A program made the translations under genes and the position numbers. Below are positions 34,142-44,097 of a DNA stretch of 64,000 nt, piece after piece (positions within the stretch are counted from its first letter, which is position 1; every line of letters starts with the position of its first letter). The stretch covers positions 248,001 to 312,000 of the forward strand of contig JAPTHR010000002.1 of the NCBI GenBank assembly GCA_029228645.1, read 5' to 3'. The DNA comes from Gammaproteobacteria bacterium Milos-ODIII6 (GTDB lineage Bacteria; Pseudomonadota; Gammaproteobacteria; Chromatiales; Chromatiaceae). The notes below the pieces were generated by a model, which did no database searches, had not been told where the DNA came from, and saw only the letters and a list, made by a program, of their open reading frames with translations.

Positions 34142-34776
34142 TGCGCGTGTGGTACGAACAGAGCCTGGATTTCACCTGCAGCCCGGCCTCGCTGATGATG
34201 GCCATGGCGACCCTGGATGACGCGATCAGGCCCGAGCGCAAGCTCGAGCTGCGCCTGTGGCGCGAGGCCACCACCGTGTTCATGACCTCCGGGCATGGCG
34301 GCTGCGGACCCTACGGCCTGGCCCTGGCGGCGGCGCGGCGTGGCTTCGGCGCGCAGGTCTACGTCAGCGACGAGGGCGTGCATCTCGGCGACAGCGTACG
34401 CAGCGAGGAGAAAAAGGAAGTCATGCGCCTGGTCCAGGAGGACATGCGCGAGGAACTGCTGACCCTGGGGGTGGAAATCACCCTCGGCACCCTCACCGAC
34501 CGGTAGATGCAGGCGGCCTTCGACGCCGGCAGCATCCCGCTGGTGCTGATTTCCTCCTGGCAGATCTATGGCGAGCGCTTTCCACACTGGGTCGTGGTCA
34601 GCGGCTTCGACGAACACTTCGTGTACGTCAACGACCCCTACGTCGATCACGAGCACGGCGAGACCGCGCTCGACTCCATCCACATGCCGATCGCGCGCGA
34701 GCGCTTCGCCCGCATGGCGCGCTATGGTCGGGTCAAGCTGCAGGCGGTGGTGCTGGTGTCGGCACCCTTGGATTGA
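34141..34776 (+). pseudogene. C39-peptidase-like gene, 5'-truncated and interrupted by an amber codon
   Basis: Two consecutive parts of one protein. Bases 34141-34503 give 'WYEQSLDFTCSPASLMMAM' (Cys of a C39-like cysteine peptidase; the usual G of CGPA is S here) and 'FMTSGHGGCGPYGLALAA'. A TAG at 34504-34506 interrupts the frame (a single change from CAG would restore it), and the same frame continues with 'AAFDAGSIPLVLISSWQIYG' and the catalytic 'FPHWVVVSGFD' to 34776. The N-terminus, including a start, is missing at the breakpoint shared with the RimK fragment. Such C39-like proteins are commonly encoded next to RimK-like ligases. Confidence 0.75.
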
Positions 34777-35132
34777 GCACGCACCCGGGGCGGGCGCCGA
34801 CTGCCGACCCGGATATGGCTACTCCATCAACGCGACCAGGCGCATCCGGATTGCAACGCCCCGCAGCTCGGCACTGGCATGGCGCCGAGGCAACAGAAGT
34901 CAAATCGAATCATTCATAGGAATAAAGTTTTTTAAGTCGCAGCCGTTCAAGACTTTGCCGGCCCCCGGGTTGGCTTGCGGATACACCGGTCGCGCCTCGA
35001 TGCTTTGAGACGGGCGCACCCCGGCGCCTGCGGACTCGGTCAAAAGCGGGCGAAGACCCAAACATGCGCCCACGCCGGTAGCGGGCCGACCCGAGTGGAA
35101 GATTCGAAAGATCACATAACCAGAGGCGGAAA
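34777..35132. other. Intergenic region upstream of the sensory operon
   Basis: 356 bases without a supportable gene. It contains a short AT-rich patch (34905-34935) and a GC-rich, structured part from about 34980. A ribosome-binding site (GAGGCGG) precedes the ATG at 35133. No known riboswitch consensus could be completed. Confidence 0.4.
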
Positions 35133-36098
35133 ATGTTATCCATTCATTCTCGCGTAGTATCTTTTACTGGCGCTTTGCTTTTGTTGCTTTTTGCCGGCGA
35201 CGCGCTGGCCAAGAAATGTTTCTACGTTTCTTCCTACCATCAGGGCTATGCCTGGTCTGACGGTGTGGAGAGGGGCTTACGCTCGGCACTTGCAGGGCAC
35301 TGCGAGTTGCGCCAATTCGACATGGATACCAAGCGCAATAAAAGTGAGGAATACATGCAGCAGGCGGCGCTGAAGGCCAAGGCCGAGATCGAATCCTGGC
35401 AACCGGACGTGGTCATCACCTCGGACGACAATGCAGCCAAGTACCTGATCAAGCCCTACTTCAAGGACGCCGCCACCCCCTTCGTCTTCTCCGGTATCAA
35501 CTGGAACGTGGACGCCTATGGCTTTCCCTACAGCAATGTCACCGGAATCGTCGAAGTCGCGCCGGTATCCGCGCTGTTCGACCGCGTCAGCAAGATCCAG
35601 GGCAAGCCGGAAACCGCCTTTTACCTCGGCGCCGACACGCTGACCGAGAAGAAAAACCTGGCGCGTTTCGTCAAGGCGGCGGAAAAGAAGGGCGTCGAAC
35701 TCGAATTCCGCCTGGTGAAGTCGATGTCGGAATGGATCGAGGCCTATCGCGAGGCCCAGGAGAGCGATTTCCTCATCATGGGGAGCAATTCCGGGATCGA
35801 CGACTGGGACGACGCCACCGCCAGGCAAGCCACGCTGAAGGATTCCCGCCGACTCAGCCTGACCAACCACGCCTGGATGATGCCCTTCACCGTGCTGGGG
35901 CTGACCAAGGTGCCGGAAGAACACGGCGAGTGGGCCGGCGCGGCCGCAATTCACATTCTGCAGGGAGTCCGGCCTTCCGAGATCGCCATCGCCTCCAATC
36001 GCAAATGGGACATCTGGCTGAACGAGGCGATCCTGAAAACGACCGGCATCGAGTTGCCCAAGCAACTCCGCTTCAAGGCCAAGAAGGTCGCGCCCTGA
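35133..36098 (+). CDS. Periplasmic ABC-type substrate-binding protein of a sensory operon
   Basis: 321 residues with a signal peptide (cleavage near 'GDALAKK') and two Rossmann-like lobes typical of the 'ABC transporter substrate binding protein' family related to periplasmic sensors: '[20 protein letters not shown]', '[15 protein letters not shown]', 'FVFSGINW'. No permease or ATPase genes follow. The next gene, 28 bases on, is a CHASE-PAS-GGDEF-EAL protein, so this binding protein probably delivers a ligand signal to it, as for other orphan binding proteins beside diguanylate cyclases. Confidence 0.78.
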   Translation: MLSIHSRVVSFTGALLLLLFAGDALAKKCFYVSSYHQGYAWSDGVERGLRSALAGHCELRQFDMDTKRNKSEEYMQQAALKAKAEIESWQPDVVITSDDNAAKYLIKPYFKDAATPFVFSGINWNVDAYGFPYSNVTGIVEVAPVSALFDRVSKIQGKPETAFYLGADTLTEKKNLARFVKAAEKKGVELEFRLVKSMSEWIEAYREAQESDFLIMGSNSGIDDWDDATARQATLKDSRRLSLTNHAWMMPFTVLGLTKVPEEHGEWAGAAAIHILQGVRPSEIAIASNRKWDIWLNEAILKTTGIELPKQLRFKAKKVAP

Positions 36099-36126
36099 GA
36101 CGGGTCGGGAACAGGGAATCGCATCG

Positions 36127-38883
36127 ATGAGCATGGGCATGCGCTGGCTGACCGGGATCGCGGCATTCGCCGCCTTCCTGAGCGTGGCCGCATGGTCTAT
36201 TTCGCTCGACATCGAGCGGCTCGAAGACACCTTCCGCGAGGAACGCGACAGCGTCGAGCGCGTGATCGGTCAGCGGATCAGCGCCCTCGAGACGGTGCTG
36301 GTGTCGCTCAGTGGCCTGTATCACGCCAGCGACAACGTCGAGGTCGCGGAACTGACCGGTTTCACCCAGGAACTGTTACGCGCCTACCCGTTCATCGAGG
36401 ACATCTACCACCTGCAACAGCTGAGCGATGCAGAGCGCCCTGGCTTCGAAGAGGCCATGCGCGAGCAAGGCCTGATCGGTTTCCGTATTCACCCGGCCGA
36501 AGGCAGCGAGCAGGCAACCGCTTACGGTGGGCAGCAGGGATACCTGGCGATCGACTTCATCGAACCGCTGCACCCGCTGGCGACAGGCCTGCTGGGCCTG
36601 GACCTCTACACCCACGCGGAGCTCGCACCGGTCATCGGGCAGGCGATCGTTTCCGGGGAGATCGCTGCCAATGGCCCAATCCGCCTGAAAGACTCCCTCA
36701 AGCGAGCGCTGTATGCCGTGAAACCGGTGTTCCTCGGCCGCTATCCTCCCGAGAGCGAGGACGATCGCCGCGCAATGCTGAGTGGCGTGGTGATGCTTGC
36801 CGTACCCGAGCAGAAACTCATCCGGATGGACAGCCGCCGGGAGGGGTTTCACATCGCTCTGATGCAAGGCGTGCACGACACAGCGGAGCATACCGTCACC
36901 GCCGAACCCCGACTGGCCGCCAAGCCGCTGCGGCTGAGCGCGCACTTACACCCGCAGCTGCATGGGACGCAACTGACGCTGGCGATCACCAGGGAAATCA
37001 CCAGAGCCGACCTCAACATGACCCGGCTGCTGTCCTCCTGGCTCGGCATGCTGGGCGTGATCGTTTTCATATCCCTGGCCTACCGGGGTCGCTGCAACGC
37101 GCAGAGACATGCCCAGGCGGCCCGTGCGGAGGCCGTGGCCGAAGGCGAGCGCTTTTCACAGGTGGTGGACAATGCCTTTGACGCGGTGATCACCTCCGAC
37201 CGGCACGGTCGTGTCGTGAGCTGGAATCGCCAGGCGACGGTCATGTTCGGCTACAGCCCGGAAGAAGTCATCGGGGAATCGCTGTTTCCGCTGATCCTGT
37301 CCAAGGATGGATTGGCGCGCTATGGCGATGTGCTGGTACCGGATTCGAATCTGGGCAGCTCAGGGATCTCGGGAAGATACATCGAGACCGAGGGACGCGA
37401 CCGCAGCGGCCGGACCTTTCCCCTGGAGCTGGCTCTGTCAGTGGCAACGGTGAAAGACGAAACCCTGCTGAGCATTTTTGCCCGGGATATCACCGAGCGC
37501 ATGGAATCGGACCACCAGATCCGCCTGCTCGCCTACTACGACAACCTCACTCAGCTGCCCAACCGGCAGCTGTTCAAGGAGCATGCAGCGCTGTCGCTGG
37601 AAACGGCACGGCGGCATGGACAGAGTGGCGCACTGCTGTTCCTCGACCTGGATGGATTCAAGCGAATCAATGACACCCTGGGGCATGACTTCGGGGACCG
37701 GCTGCTGGTCGGCGTGGCCCAACGTCTGCGCGAGCAACTGCGCGGCAGCGACGCCATCGCACGCGGCCTGTCGCAGGAGGAGCCCGGCGAGGAGACGATC
37801 GCCCGCCTGGGGGGGGACGAGTTCACCCTGCTGCTTTCCGAGGTCCGCGACCCGCTTTCGGTGGCCATCGTCGCGCGCCGACTCCAGGGCGCCATCTCGA
37901 AGCCGTTCACGCTCGATGGGCATGAGGTATACGTCACGCCGAGCATTGGCATCGCGCTGTTTCCGGAAGACGGCGACAACGTCGACGAGATCCTGAAGAA
38001 CGCCGACACCGCCATGTATCACGCCAAGGCGCTTGGCAAGAACAACTTCCAGTTCTACGAGGAAACCATGAACGCCCGTGCCGGCAGTCGCCTCAAGCTG
38101 GAGGGTGACCTGCGCAAGGCGCTGGAGAGAGATGAGTTCTCGCTGGCATACCAGCCCCAGGTCGAGGTTTCCTCCGGCCGGATCATCGGCGCTGAGGCCC
38201 TGCTGCGTTGGCAGCACCCCGAGTTGGGCAACATCCCGCCTTTCGATTTCATCCCGCTGGCCGAGGAGACCGGCATGATCATCGAGATCGGCGAGTGGGT
38301 CTTGCTGGAGGCCTGCCGTCAGAACCGCGAATGGATGGATAGCGGTCTCGAACCGATCCGGATCGCGATCAACCTGAGCCCGGTACAGTTCGGCCAGGGG
38401 AACCTTGCATCCATGGTTCAGGGCGTCCTGAATGGAACCGAACTGCCCGCCGAGTATCTCGAACTGGAGATCACCGAGAGCGTCATCATGCGCAACGTGG
38501 ACGAGACCGTCGGCACCCTGGAGCAGTTCAGGGACCTCGGCATCAACCTGTCCGTGGATGACTTCGGCACCGGCTATTCGTCCCTGAGCTACCTCAAGCG
38601 GCTGCCGATCGATTCGCTCAAGATCGACCGGGCCTTCGTCATGGATATCCCCGAGAGCGGGGATGACATGGCCATCACCGCGGCCATCATCGCCATGGGG
38701 CACCAGCTCAATCTCGAGATCGTGGCCGAGGGCGTGGAGACCAGGGAACAGCTGGAGTTCCTGCGCCAGCACAACTGCGACTTCGTGCAGGGCTACCTTT
38801 TCAGCAAGCCGATCCCTGCCCCGGATCTGGAACAAATGCTGCGCCAGCAGGGTCCGAATACCAAGCACCAGCAGTCTGCCTGA
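36127..38883 (+). CDS. Membrane CHASE-PAS-GGDEF-EAL cyclic-di-GMP signalling protein
   Basis: 918 residues: N-terminal helix (8-25), periplasmic CHASE-like sensor (about 40-290), second helix (about 300-318), PAS domain (about 340-455, '[21 protein letters not shown]'), GGDEF domain (about 465-640, intact 'RLGGDEF') and EAL domain (about 650-905, intact 'EALLRW', 'DDFGTGYSS' and 'EGVET'). Both active sites look complete, so it could make or degrade c-di-GMP. It follows a periplasmic binding-protein gene that probably feeds its sensor. Confidence 0.9.
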   Translation: MSMGMRWLTGIAAFAAFLSVAAWSISLDIERLEDTFREERDSVERVIGQRISALETVLVSLSGLYHASDNVEVAELTGFTQELLRAYPFIEDIYHLQQLSDAERPGFEEAMREQGLIGFRIHPAEGSEQATAYGGQQGYLAIDFIEPLHPLATGLLGLDLYTHAELAPVIGQAIVSGEIAANGPIRLKDSLKRALYAVKPVFLGRYPPESEDDRRAMLSGVVMLAVPEQKLIRMDSRREGFHIALMQGVHDTAEHTVTAEPRLAAKPLRLSAHLHPQLHGTQLTLAITREITRADLNMTRLLSSWLGMLGVIVFISLAYRGRCNAQRHAQAARAEAVAEGERFSQVVDNAFDAVITSDRHGRVVSWNRQATVMFGYSPEEVIGESLFPLILSKDGLARYGDVLVPDSNLGSSGISGRYIETEGRDRSGRTFPLELALSVATVKDETLLSIFARDITERMESDHQIRLLAYYDNLTQLPNRQLFKEHAALSLETARRHGQSGALLFLDLDGFKRINDTLGHDFGDRLLVGVAQRLREQLRGSDAIARGLSQEEPGEETIARLGGDEFTLLLSEVRDPLSVAIVARRLQGAISKPFTLDGHEVYVTPSIGIALFPEDGDNVDEILKNADTAMYHAKALGKNNFQFYEETMNARAGSRLKLEGDLRKALERDEFSLAYQPQVEVSSGRIIGAEALLRWQHPELGNIPPFDFIPLAEETGMIIEIGEWVLLEACRQNREWMDSGLEPIRIAINLSPVQFGQGNLASMVQGVLNGTELPAEYLELEITESVIMRNVDETVGTLEQFRDLGINLSVDDFGTGYSSLSYLKRLPIDSLKIDRAFVMDIPESGDDMAITAAIIAMGHQLNLEIVAEGVETREQLEFLRQHNCDFVQGYLFSKPIPAPDLEQMLRQQGPNTKHQQSA

Positions 38884-39005
38884 ACCGGCCCGTCTGGGCG
38901 AAACCGTCGCAAGGTGCTCGCCGGCGCTTGCATGCGCCCGCACACCCCCTAAACTCGCTTCAGGCATTCGAGATAAAAAATCCGTCCTGGAGGAGAATCA
39001 TTGAC

Positions 39006-39506
39006 ATGCAATTCACCCGTCTGAACCCCTGGCTGGCCGCCGGGATGCTGTTCTTCAGCCTGCTTGCCCCGTCGGCGTCCACCCTCGCCGGAGAGCCGAA
39101 CGCGCCGGTGGTCACCGTCAAGGTGGAGGCCTCGTTCGCGGACATCCTCGAGGCGGTCGAAACCGCCATCGGCGGGCGCGGACTGAATGTCGCGCACACG
39201 CTCCCGGCAAGCGATATGCTCGGCCGCACCGGACCCGACTTCGGCATCACCGACCCCGTGTTCCAGGATGCCGAAATCATCGAGTTCTGCAGCGCCAAGA
39301 TCTCGCATCAGCTGGCGAAGGCAAACCCGGAGAACATCCTCCTGTGTCCATTCACGGTCGCGGTCTACGTCCTCGGGAGTGACCCGGATTACGTGCGCCT
39401 TTCCTACCGGGTCCCCTACCTGATGGACGAGGACGCCTCCGCCGAGGCCGTGCAGCAGATGGTCAAACTGGTGGAAGGGGTCATATCGGAAGCCAAGGAC
39501 TGGTGA
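39006..39506 (+). CDS. Exported DUF302 domain protein
   Basis: 166 residues. The signal peptide ends near 'ASTLAGEP'. The DUF302 core follows: 'ASFADILEAVETAIGGRGLNV', 'IIEFCSAKISHQLAKANPENILLCPF' and a last strand 'VRLSYRVPYL'. GGAGGAG lies about 10 bases before the ATG at 39006. DUF302 proteins are often encoded with sulfur-oxidation or respiratory genes, but their function is unknown. The two Cys could allow metal or thiol chemistry. Confidence 0.75.
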   Translation: MQFTRLNPWLAAGMLFFSLLAPSASTLAGEPNAPVVTVKVEASFADILEAVETAIGGRGLNVAHTLPASDMLGRTGPDFGITDPVFQDAEIIEFCSAKISHQLAKANPENILLCPFTVAVYVLGSDPDYVRLSYRVPYLMDEDASAEAVQQMVKLVEGVISEAKDW

Positions 39507-39607
39507 GCGCCGCCCGCGCAGCCCGGCCCTGGAAAAACCCGAGGCGACGTCGACGCCACTTAGACTTTAGAATCGGCAGTTCAGCATAAGAGTGACGGGA
39601 AGTTGCG

Positions 39608-40165
39608 ATGGCCCTCGAAGACATGAAGAACCACTACGCCGGCATCATCCAGGGTGTCGGCGAGGACCTCGATCGCGAGGGCCTGATCAAGACTCCGGAA
39701 CGCGCCGCCAAGGCGATGGAGTACCTCTGCCGCGGTTACGCCCAGGATCTGGACTCGGTGGTCAACGGGGCCGTCTTCCAAACCGACAACGACGACATGG
39801 TGATCGTGAAGGACATCGAGCTGTACTCGCTTTGTGAACACCACATACTGCCCTTCATCGGCAAGGCGCACGTCGCCTATCTCCCCAAGGGCAAGGTCAT
39901 CGGCCTGTCCAAGATCGCCCGGATCGTCGACATGTATGCCCGCCGGCTGCAGATCCAGGAGCAACTGACGGTTCAGATCGCCGAGGCGGTGGAAAAGGCC
40001 ATAGACCCCTTCGGGGTGGCCGTGACCATCGAGGCCGAGCACCTGTGCATGAAAATGCGCGGAGTGGAGAAACAGAACTCGGTGATGAAGACCTCGGTCA
40101 TGCTCGGTTCCTTCCGCGAATCCCAGGCCACGCGCATGGAGTACCTGCAACTGATCCAGGACTGA
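39608..40165 (+). CDS. folE: GTP cyclohydrolase I
   Basis: 185 residues, normal for FolE. The zinc ligands are visible as Cys76 and His79 in '[10 protein letters not shown]' and Cys147 in 'EHLCMKMRG'. The substrate-binding segment '[26 protein letters not shown]' is intact. It converts GTP to dihydroneopterin triphosphate, the first step of folate synthesis. A terminator follows 80 bases downstream. Confidence 0.95.
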   Translation: MALEDMKNHYAGIIQGVGEDLDREGLIKTPERAAKAMEYLCRGYAQDLDSVVNGAVFQTDNDDMVIVKDIELYSLCEHHILPFIGKAHVAYLPKGKVIGLSKIARIVDMYARRLQIQEQLTVQIAEAVEKAIDPFGVAVTIEAEHLCMKMRGVEKQNSVMKTSVMLGSFRESQATRMEYLQLIQD

Positions 40166-40244
40166 GCGCAACAGCGCTCCCCCGGCACCCCTCTCCTGCC
40201 CAAATGGGGCAGGCCCGTGGTGGGTCCCGACACACGTCCAGAGC

Positions 40245-40276
40245 ACGGCCCGGCATTCCCCGGGCCGTTGCTTTTT
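40245..40276 (+). terminator. Rho-independent terminator downstream of folE
   Basis: acggcccgg (40245-40253) pairs perfectly with ccgggccgt (40260-40268) across a 6-base loop, followed by TTGCTTTTT. It lies between folE and the convergent lipoprotein gene. Confidence 0.85.
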
Positions 40277-40278
40277 CC

Positions 40279-40737
40279 TCAGTTGCTGGTGCGCCAGGTG
40301 CCGTCGGGCTGACGGCAGGCAGTGCCGTAGATCGTCTCCGGACGCCCCCCCACCCTGGCGTCGACCGTGTACTCGCGGCAGGGCCCCTGGGTGCTCTCGT
40401 AGGTGCGTGTCGGGGTCACGGTGTACTGGTTGCCGGAGTCCGGGTTACGCCAGCTGGACGGCACCCCGGTGCGCACCGTTTCCAGCGAGTGAGCGGTCTT
40501 GAGTCGATCGGTCTGGTCCATGGACTGGCCGACAGAGCCGCCGATCGCGGCCCCCGCCAGCGTGCCGACGATGATCGCGGCAGTCCGCCCGGAACCCTGT
40601 CCGACCTGGTTCCCCAGGAGGCCGCCAAGCGCGCCGCCGATGACCATTCCGGCCTGTTCGTTGGGCCGATCGGCGGCACAGCCACCCACGGCGAGAGTCG
40701 CGCCGAGGACGGCTGCGGTCAGTATTTTGCGATGCAT
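40279..40737 (-). CDS. Glycine-zipper lipoprotein (17-kDa surface antigen type)
   Basis: 152 residues from ATG 40737, chosen for GGAGGT 5 bases upstream. The lipobox is VGGC. A glycine-zipper 2TM segment (about 30-70: 'MVIGGALGGLLGNQVG', 'AGAAIGGSVGQSMD') is followed by a C-terminal beta-rich domain with Tyr/Thr and two Cys. This is the RT0821/Lpp0805 surface-antigen type. It is probably an outer-membrane lipoprotein; the exact role is unknown. Confidence 0.8.
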   Translation of the reverse strand: MHRKILTAAVLGATLAVGGCAADRPNEQAGMVIGGALGGLLGNQVGQGSGRTAAIIVGTLAGAAIGGSVGQSMDQTDRLKTAHSLETVRTGVPSSWRNPDSGNQYTVTPTRTYESTQGPCREYTVDARVGGRPETIYGTACRQPDGTWRTSN

Positions 40738-40797
40738 GGGATACCTCCAGGTTGGCATGCGTTTGAAAACTCGGGGGCAGACAGGGGCCAATGGCTC

Positions 40798-41763
40798 TTA
40801 GACCGCATTCTTTGCCTGAATATCCCGCAACAGGGCTGCCCAACCCGCCTGTTCGCTTTGCGGCAGGAAAAGGTCGCGGCGCGCGTGACAGGCGCTGGCA
40901 AGCGCCGCGTAATAGCTGCTGTCTGACTCGGCGCGCAACAGCCGCTCACGCAGTGCGCCGCTGTCCCGCACCGGGTAGTAGCCCGGGTAGTCCTCACCCA
41001 GCAATCCCACTGAGCCCTCGATATCGGAGGCGATGACCGGCAGTCCCGCCGTGACCGCCTCGGAGACGACGTTCGCGCCGCCTTCCATTACCGAGGGCAG
41101 AACCAGTAGGTGTGAGCGCGAGTAGACACGTCGTAACTCCGCATGCGCGATTTCCCCGTGCCAGCGGTAGCGGGGATTGATGCGCATCTCTTCGCGCGCC
41201 GAAGCCGCCCAGTCCGGGGTATGCGCTCCACCGTAGGCATCCACCCGGATGCGGCTGTCGAGCGGCAGATCACGCACCGCATAGGCCGGCCGCAGCGGAT
41301 CTTTTTCCTCGCGCAGGTGCCCGGCGAAGCAAACCCGGAAACTGCGGCGCGCGGGTTTCCTCCGCTGCAGTGGGCGCGCCGACTGAACGATGACGCGCAG
41401 CTTGTGGCGCAGGCTCTCCGGCAGGACGTTGCCAATCAGCGAATGCAGGCCGACGATGTGGTCGGCGGCCTCGAGCGAGGCGAGCGTGGTCTCGCGGTGG
41501 CTGTGAATGAAGCGGTAGGCGTCGGTGCCTGTCAAAACCACCACCAGCGGCCGGTCCGGGTACGTGCCGGCAAACCGGGCGATCGCATCCGCGCTGCGCC
41601 AGGCATGCAGGCCCACCATCAGGTCGGCCGGCTCGCCATGGTAGTCGGTGGAAACCGTCACCCGGTGTCCGAGCCGGCGCAGTATCGTCGCCCAGCGGTT
41701 GGCCGAGGCACGGTTGCCGGCGCGCGAACCTGGCGGCGCGGGGGTAACCACGCAGATGTTCAT
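40798..41763 (-). CDS. senB: SenB-type selenosugar synthase (glycosyltransferase)
   Basis: 321 residues, GT4-like. The N-terminus 'NICVVTPAPPGSRAGNRASANRWA' is characteristic of the glycosyltransferase family found next to EgtB/SenA-like genes and later shown to be the selenosugar synthase SenB. The donor-binding motif near the C-terminus ('LPSVMEGGANVVSEAVTAGLPVIASD') is intact. SenB joins selenophosphate to a UDP-sugar to give a selenosugar. It is divergent from the senA-egtD-selD operon, with 61 bases between starts, so both likely share regulation. An ordinary glycosyltransferase role is the alternative, but the context argues against it. Confidence 0.8.
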   Translation of the reverse strand: MNICVVTPAPPGSRAGNRASANRWATILRRLGHRVTVSTDYHGEPADLMVGLHAWRSADAIARFAGTYPDRPLVVVLTGTDAYRFIHSHRETTLASLEAADHIVGLHSLIGNVLPESLRHKLRVIVQSARPLQRRKPARRSFRVCFAGHLREEKDPLRPAYAVRDLPLDSRIRVDAYGGAHTPDWAASAREEMRINPRYRWHGEIAHAELRRVYSRSHLLVLPSVMEGGANVVSEAVTAGLPVIASDIEGSVGLLGEDYPGYYPVRDSGALRERLLRAESDSSYYAALASACHARRDLFLPQSEQAGWAALLRDIQAKNAV

Positions 41764-41824
41764 GTGACATTCCAGGGCATCCCTGCGACCATAGCACGCG
41801 CCCCGCAAATATCATCGAAGCCCC

Positions 41825-43105
41825 ATGTCGCAATTCCTGATCGACAGCATGCAAGACGCCCGCAGGCGTACCCTGACGCTCATCGAGGGGCTGGACGCGA
41901 CGCAGCTGATGGGGCCGAAACTGCCGATCGTAAACCCGTTGCGCTGGGAGATCGGGCACGCCGCCTACTTCTACGAATACTGGATACTGCGCCAGCACCT
42001 CGGCCTGCAGGCCGTGAACGACTCGGTCGACCGCCTCTACGACTCGATCAGTATTGCGCATGACGAGCGCTGGGATCTGCCCCTGCCGAGCCTGCAGGAC
42101 ACCCTCGCCTACATGCAGACGGTGCACGAGCGGGTGCAGCATCACGTGCAGCAGGACGGTCCGGACCCGAAGCGGGATTACCTGCTGGAGTACGCTATCT
42201 ATCACGAGGACATGCACACCGAGGCCTACACCTACACGCGCCAGACCCTGGCCTACCCCACGCCGGCCATCGGGGCAGTGCCGGACGAATTGCTGCAGGG
42301 GCGTCTGCAGGGCGACGCACACATCCCCGGCGGCGCTTTCATGCTCGGCGCCATGCCACAGCACGGCTTCGTGTTCGACAACGAAAAGTGGGCCCACGCC
42401 CGCGAGGTGCAGGCCTTCGCCATCGCCCGGGCGGCGGTCAGCAACGCCGAGTACGCCGCCTTCGTGGATGCCGGCGGCTACCGGGATATGGCGTATTGGG
42501 ACGAAGCCGGCCAGACCTGGCTGCGCGAGTCCGGGCTGGCGTGCCCGCGCTACTGGCGGCGCGCCGGCGACGGCTGGCAGATGCGCCGCTTCGACCGCTG
42601 GGAACCCCTGCCCCTGGATGCGGCCGTGATCCATGTCTGCTGGCATGAGGCCCGCGCCTACTGTCGCTGGGCCGGGCGCCGCCTGCCGAGCGAGCTCGAG
42701 TGGGAGGTGGCCGCAGCCGCCGAGCCGGACGGCTGGGGCGGGCTGTCGCAAAGCAAGCGCCGCTACCCCTGGGGCGACGCACAACCCGCGCCGCACCTCG
42801 CCAACCTCGACGGCAGCGCACTCGGCACCATCGCGGTGGGCGCGCTGCAGGAAGGCGACAGCGCCTTTGGCTGTCGCCAGATGATCGGCAACGTCTGGGA
42901 GTGGACCGAGGACACTTTCGGGCCCTACCCGGGTTTCACGCCGGACATGTACCAGGATTACTCGCAGCCCCTGTTCGGCCACACCCGGGTATTGCGCGGC
43001 GGCGCCTGGAGCACCCGCGGACGCATGATCCGCAACACCTGGCGAACCTACTACGGCCCGGAACGCAACGATGTGTTTGCCGGTTTCCGCACCTGCGCTC
43101 TCTGA
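41825..43105 (+). CDS. senA: SenA-type selenoneine synthase (EgtB homologue)
   Basis: 426 residues. The N-terminal DinB-like domain carries the three-His iron site: His45 in 'WEIGHAAYFYEYW', and His127 and His131 in 'YHEDMHTEA'. The C-terminal formylglycine-enzyme-type domain (about 165-426) has 'HVCWHEARAYCRWAGRRLPSE', 'NVWEWTED' and 'RGGAWSTRGRMIR'. EgtB enzymes join cysteine or gamma-glutamylcysteine to hercynine. SenA does the same with a selenosugar. The presence of SenB and SelD beside it favours SenA. The pattern of substrate-binding residues cannot be settled by eye, so EgtB activity is not excluded. Confidence 0.82.
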   Translation: MSQFLIDSMQDARRRTLTLIEGLDATQLMGPKLPIVNPLRWEIGHAAYFYEYWILRQHLGLQAVNDSVDRLYDSISIAHDERWDLPLPSLQDTLAYMQTVHERVQHHVQQDGPDPKRDYLLEYAIYHEDMHTEAYTYTRQTLAYPTPAIGAVPDELLQGRLQGDAHIPGGAFMLGAMPQHGFVFDNEKWAHAREVQAFAIARAAVSNAEYAAFVDAGGYRDMAYWDEAGQTWLRESGLACPRYWRRAGDGWQMRRFDRWEPLPLDAAVIHVCWHEARAYCRWAGRRLPSELEWEVAAAAEPDGWGGLSQSKRRYPWGDAQPAPHLANLDGSALGTIAVGALQEGDSAFGCRQMIGNVWEWTEDTFGPYPGFTPDMYQDYSQPLFGHTRVLRGGAWSTRGRMIRNTWRTYYGPERNDVFAGFRTCAL

Positions 43106-43128
43106 TTCCCGATTGGCAAGACAACGAC

Positions 43129-44097
43129 ATGAGCAACACTCCAGTCAGCTTCCATGACTTGCACCTCACCGTCGACGACCTCGCGGCGGACGTGCTGACC
43201 GGCTTCTCCAGGTCGCAGAAATCGATTCCCCCCAAATACTTCTACGACGCTGAGGGATCGCGCCTGTTCGATGCCATCACCGAGCTGCCCGAGTACTACC
43301 CCACGCGCACCGAGACCGCGATGCTGCGCGAGTTCGCGGACGATATCGCACACAAGGCGGGCACCGGCCACCTCCTGGTCGAACCCGGCAGCGGCAGCTG
43401 CGCCAAGGCGCGCATCCTGTTCGAGGGCCTGCAGCCCTGCGCCTATGTACCCATGGATATCTCGCGCGATCACCTGCAGGTCGCCGCGCAGCAGGTCGCG
43501 GCCGAATACCCCTGGCTGGAGGTGCACGCGGCCTGCACCGACTTCACCCGCCTGATGACGCTGCCACCCGACAGCCCGGAGGGCCGCCGGCTGGCCTTTT
43601 TCCCCGGCTCGAGTATCGGCAACTTCGATCCCGAGGCGGCGGTCGGATTCCTGCGCATGATCGCCGAGATGGTCGGCCCGGGTGGGCAGCTGCTGATCGG
43701 CGTCGACCTGAAGAAGGACAAGGCGATCCTGGAGGCGGCCTACGACGATGCCCAGGGGATCACGGCCGCGTTCAACCTCAACCTGCTCAAGCGGATCAAC
43801 CGCGAACTGGGCGCCGACTTCGATCTCACGCAGTGGCGCCACGAAGCCCTGTACAACGAGGACAAAGGCCGCATCGAGATGCACCTGGTCTCGCGCGCCA
43901 CGCAACAGGTCCACCTGCTCGAACAGACCTTTTATTTCAGCGAAGGCGAGACCATCCACACCGAGAACTCCTACAAGTACAGCGTGGAAGAGTTCCGCGA
44001 GCTGGCCGCGCGCGCCGGCTTCACCGCCGACACGGTCTGGGTCGACGCGGACCGGTTGTTCAGCATCCACCTGCTGCAGACGGGGGCGCACGAATGA
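43129..44097 (+). CDS. egtD: L-histidine N-alpha-methyltransferase EgtD
   Basis: 322 residues with the SAM-binding 'LVEPGSGSCAKARIL' (GSGS at 87-90), the histidine-binding 'FDAITELPEYYPTRTE', and 'FFPGSSIGNFDP' with the conserved Asn. EgtD trimethylates histidine to hercynine, the common precursor of ergothioneine and selenoneine. It lies 23 bases after senA and overlaps the selD fusion gene by 4 bases (ATGA at 44094-44097), so hercynine supply and selenium activation are translationally linked. The length is typical. Confidence 0.92.
   Translation: MSNTPVSFHDLHLTVDDLAADVLTGFSRSQKSIPPKYFYDAEGSRLFDAITELPEYYPTRTETAMLREFADDIAHKAGTGHLLVEPGSGSCAKARILFEGLQPCAYVPMDISRDHLQVAAQQVAAEYPWLEVHAACTDFTRLMTLPPDSPEGRRLAFFPGSSIGNFDPEAAVGFLRMIAEMVGPGGQLLIGVDLKKDKAILEAAYDDAQGITAAFNLNLLKRINRELGADFDLTQWRHEALYNEDKGRIEMHLVSRATQQVHLLEQTFYFSEGETIHTENSYKYSVEEFRELAARAGFTADTVWVDADRLFSIHLLQTGAHE

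Noticed and set aside
34980-35130. Possible c-di-GMP (GEMM) riboswitch upstream of the binding-protein/GGDEF-EAL operon
   Set aside because: A 'ggtagcggg' stretch recalls part of the motif, but the conserved CACGCA and GGGACGCAAAGCC boxes are not present, so the consensus cannot be built.
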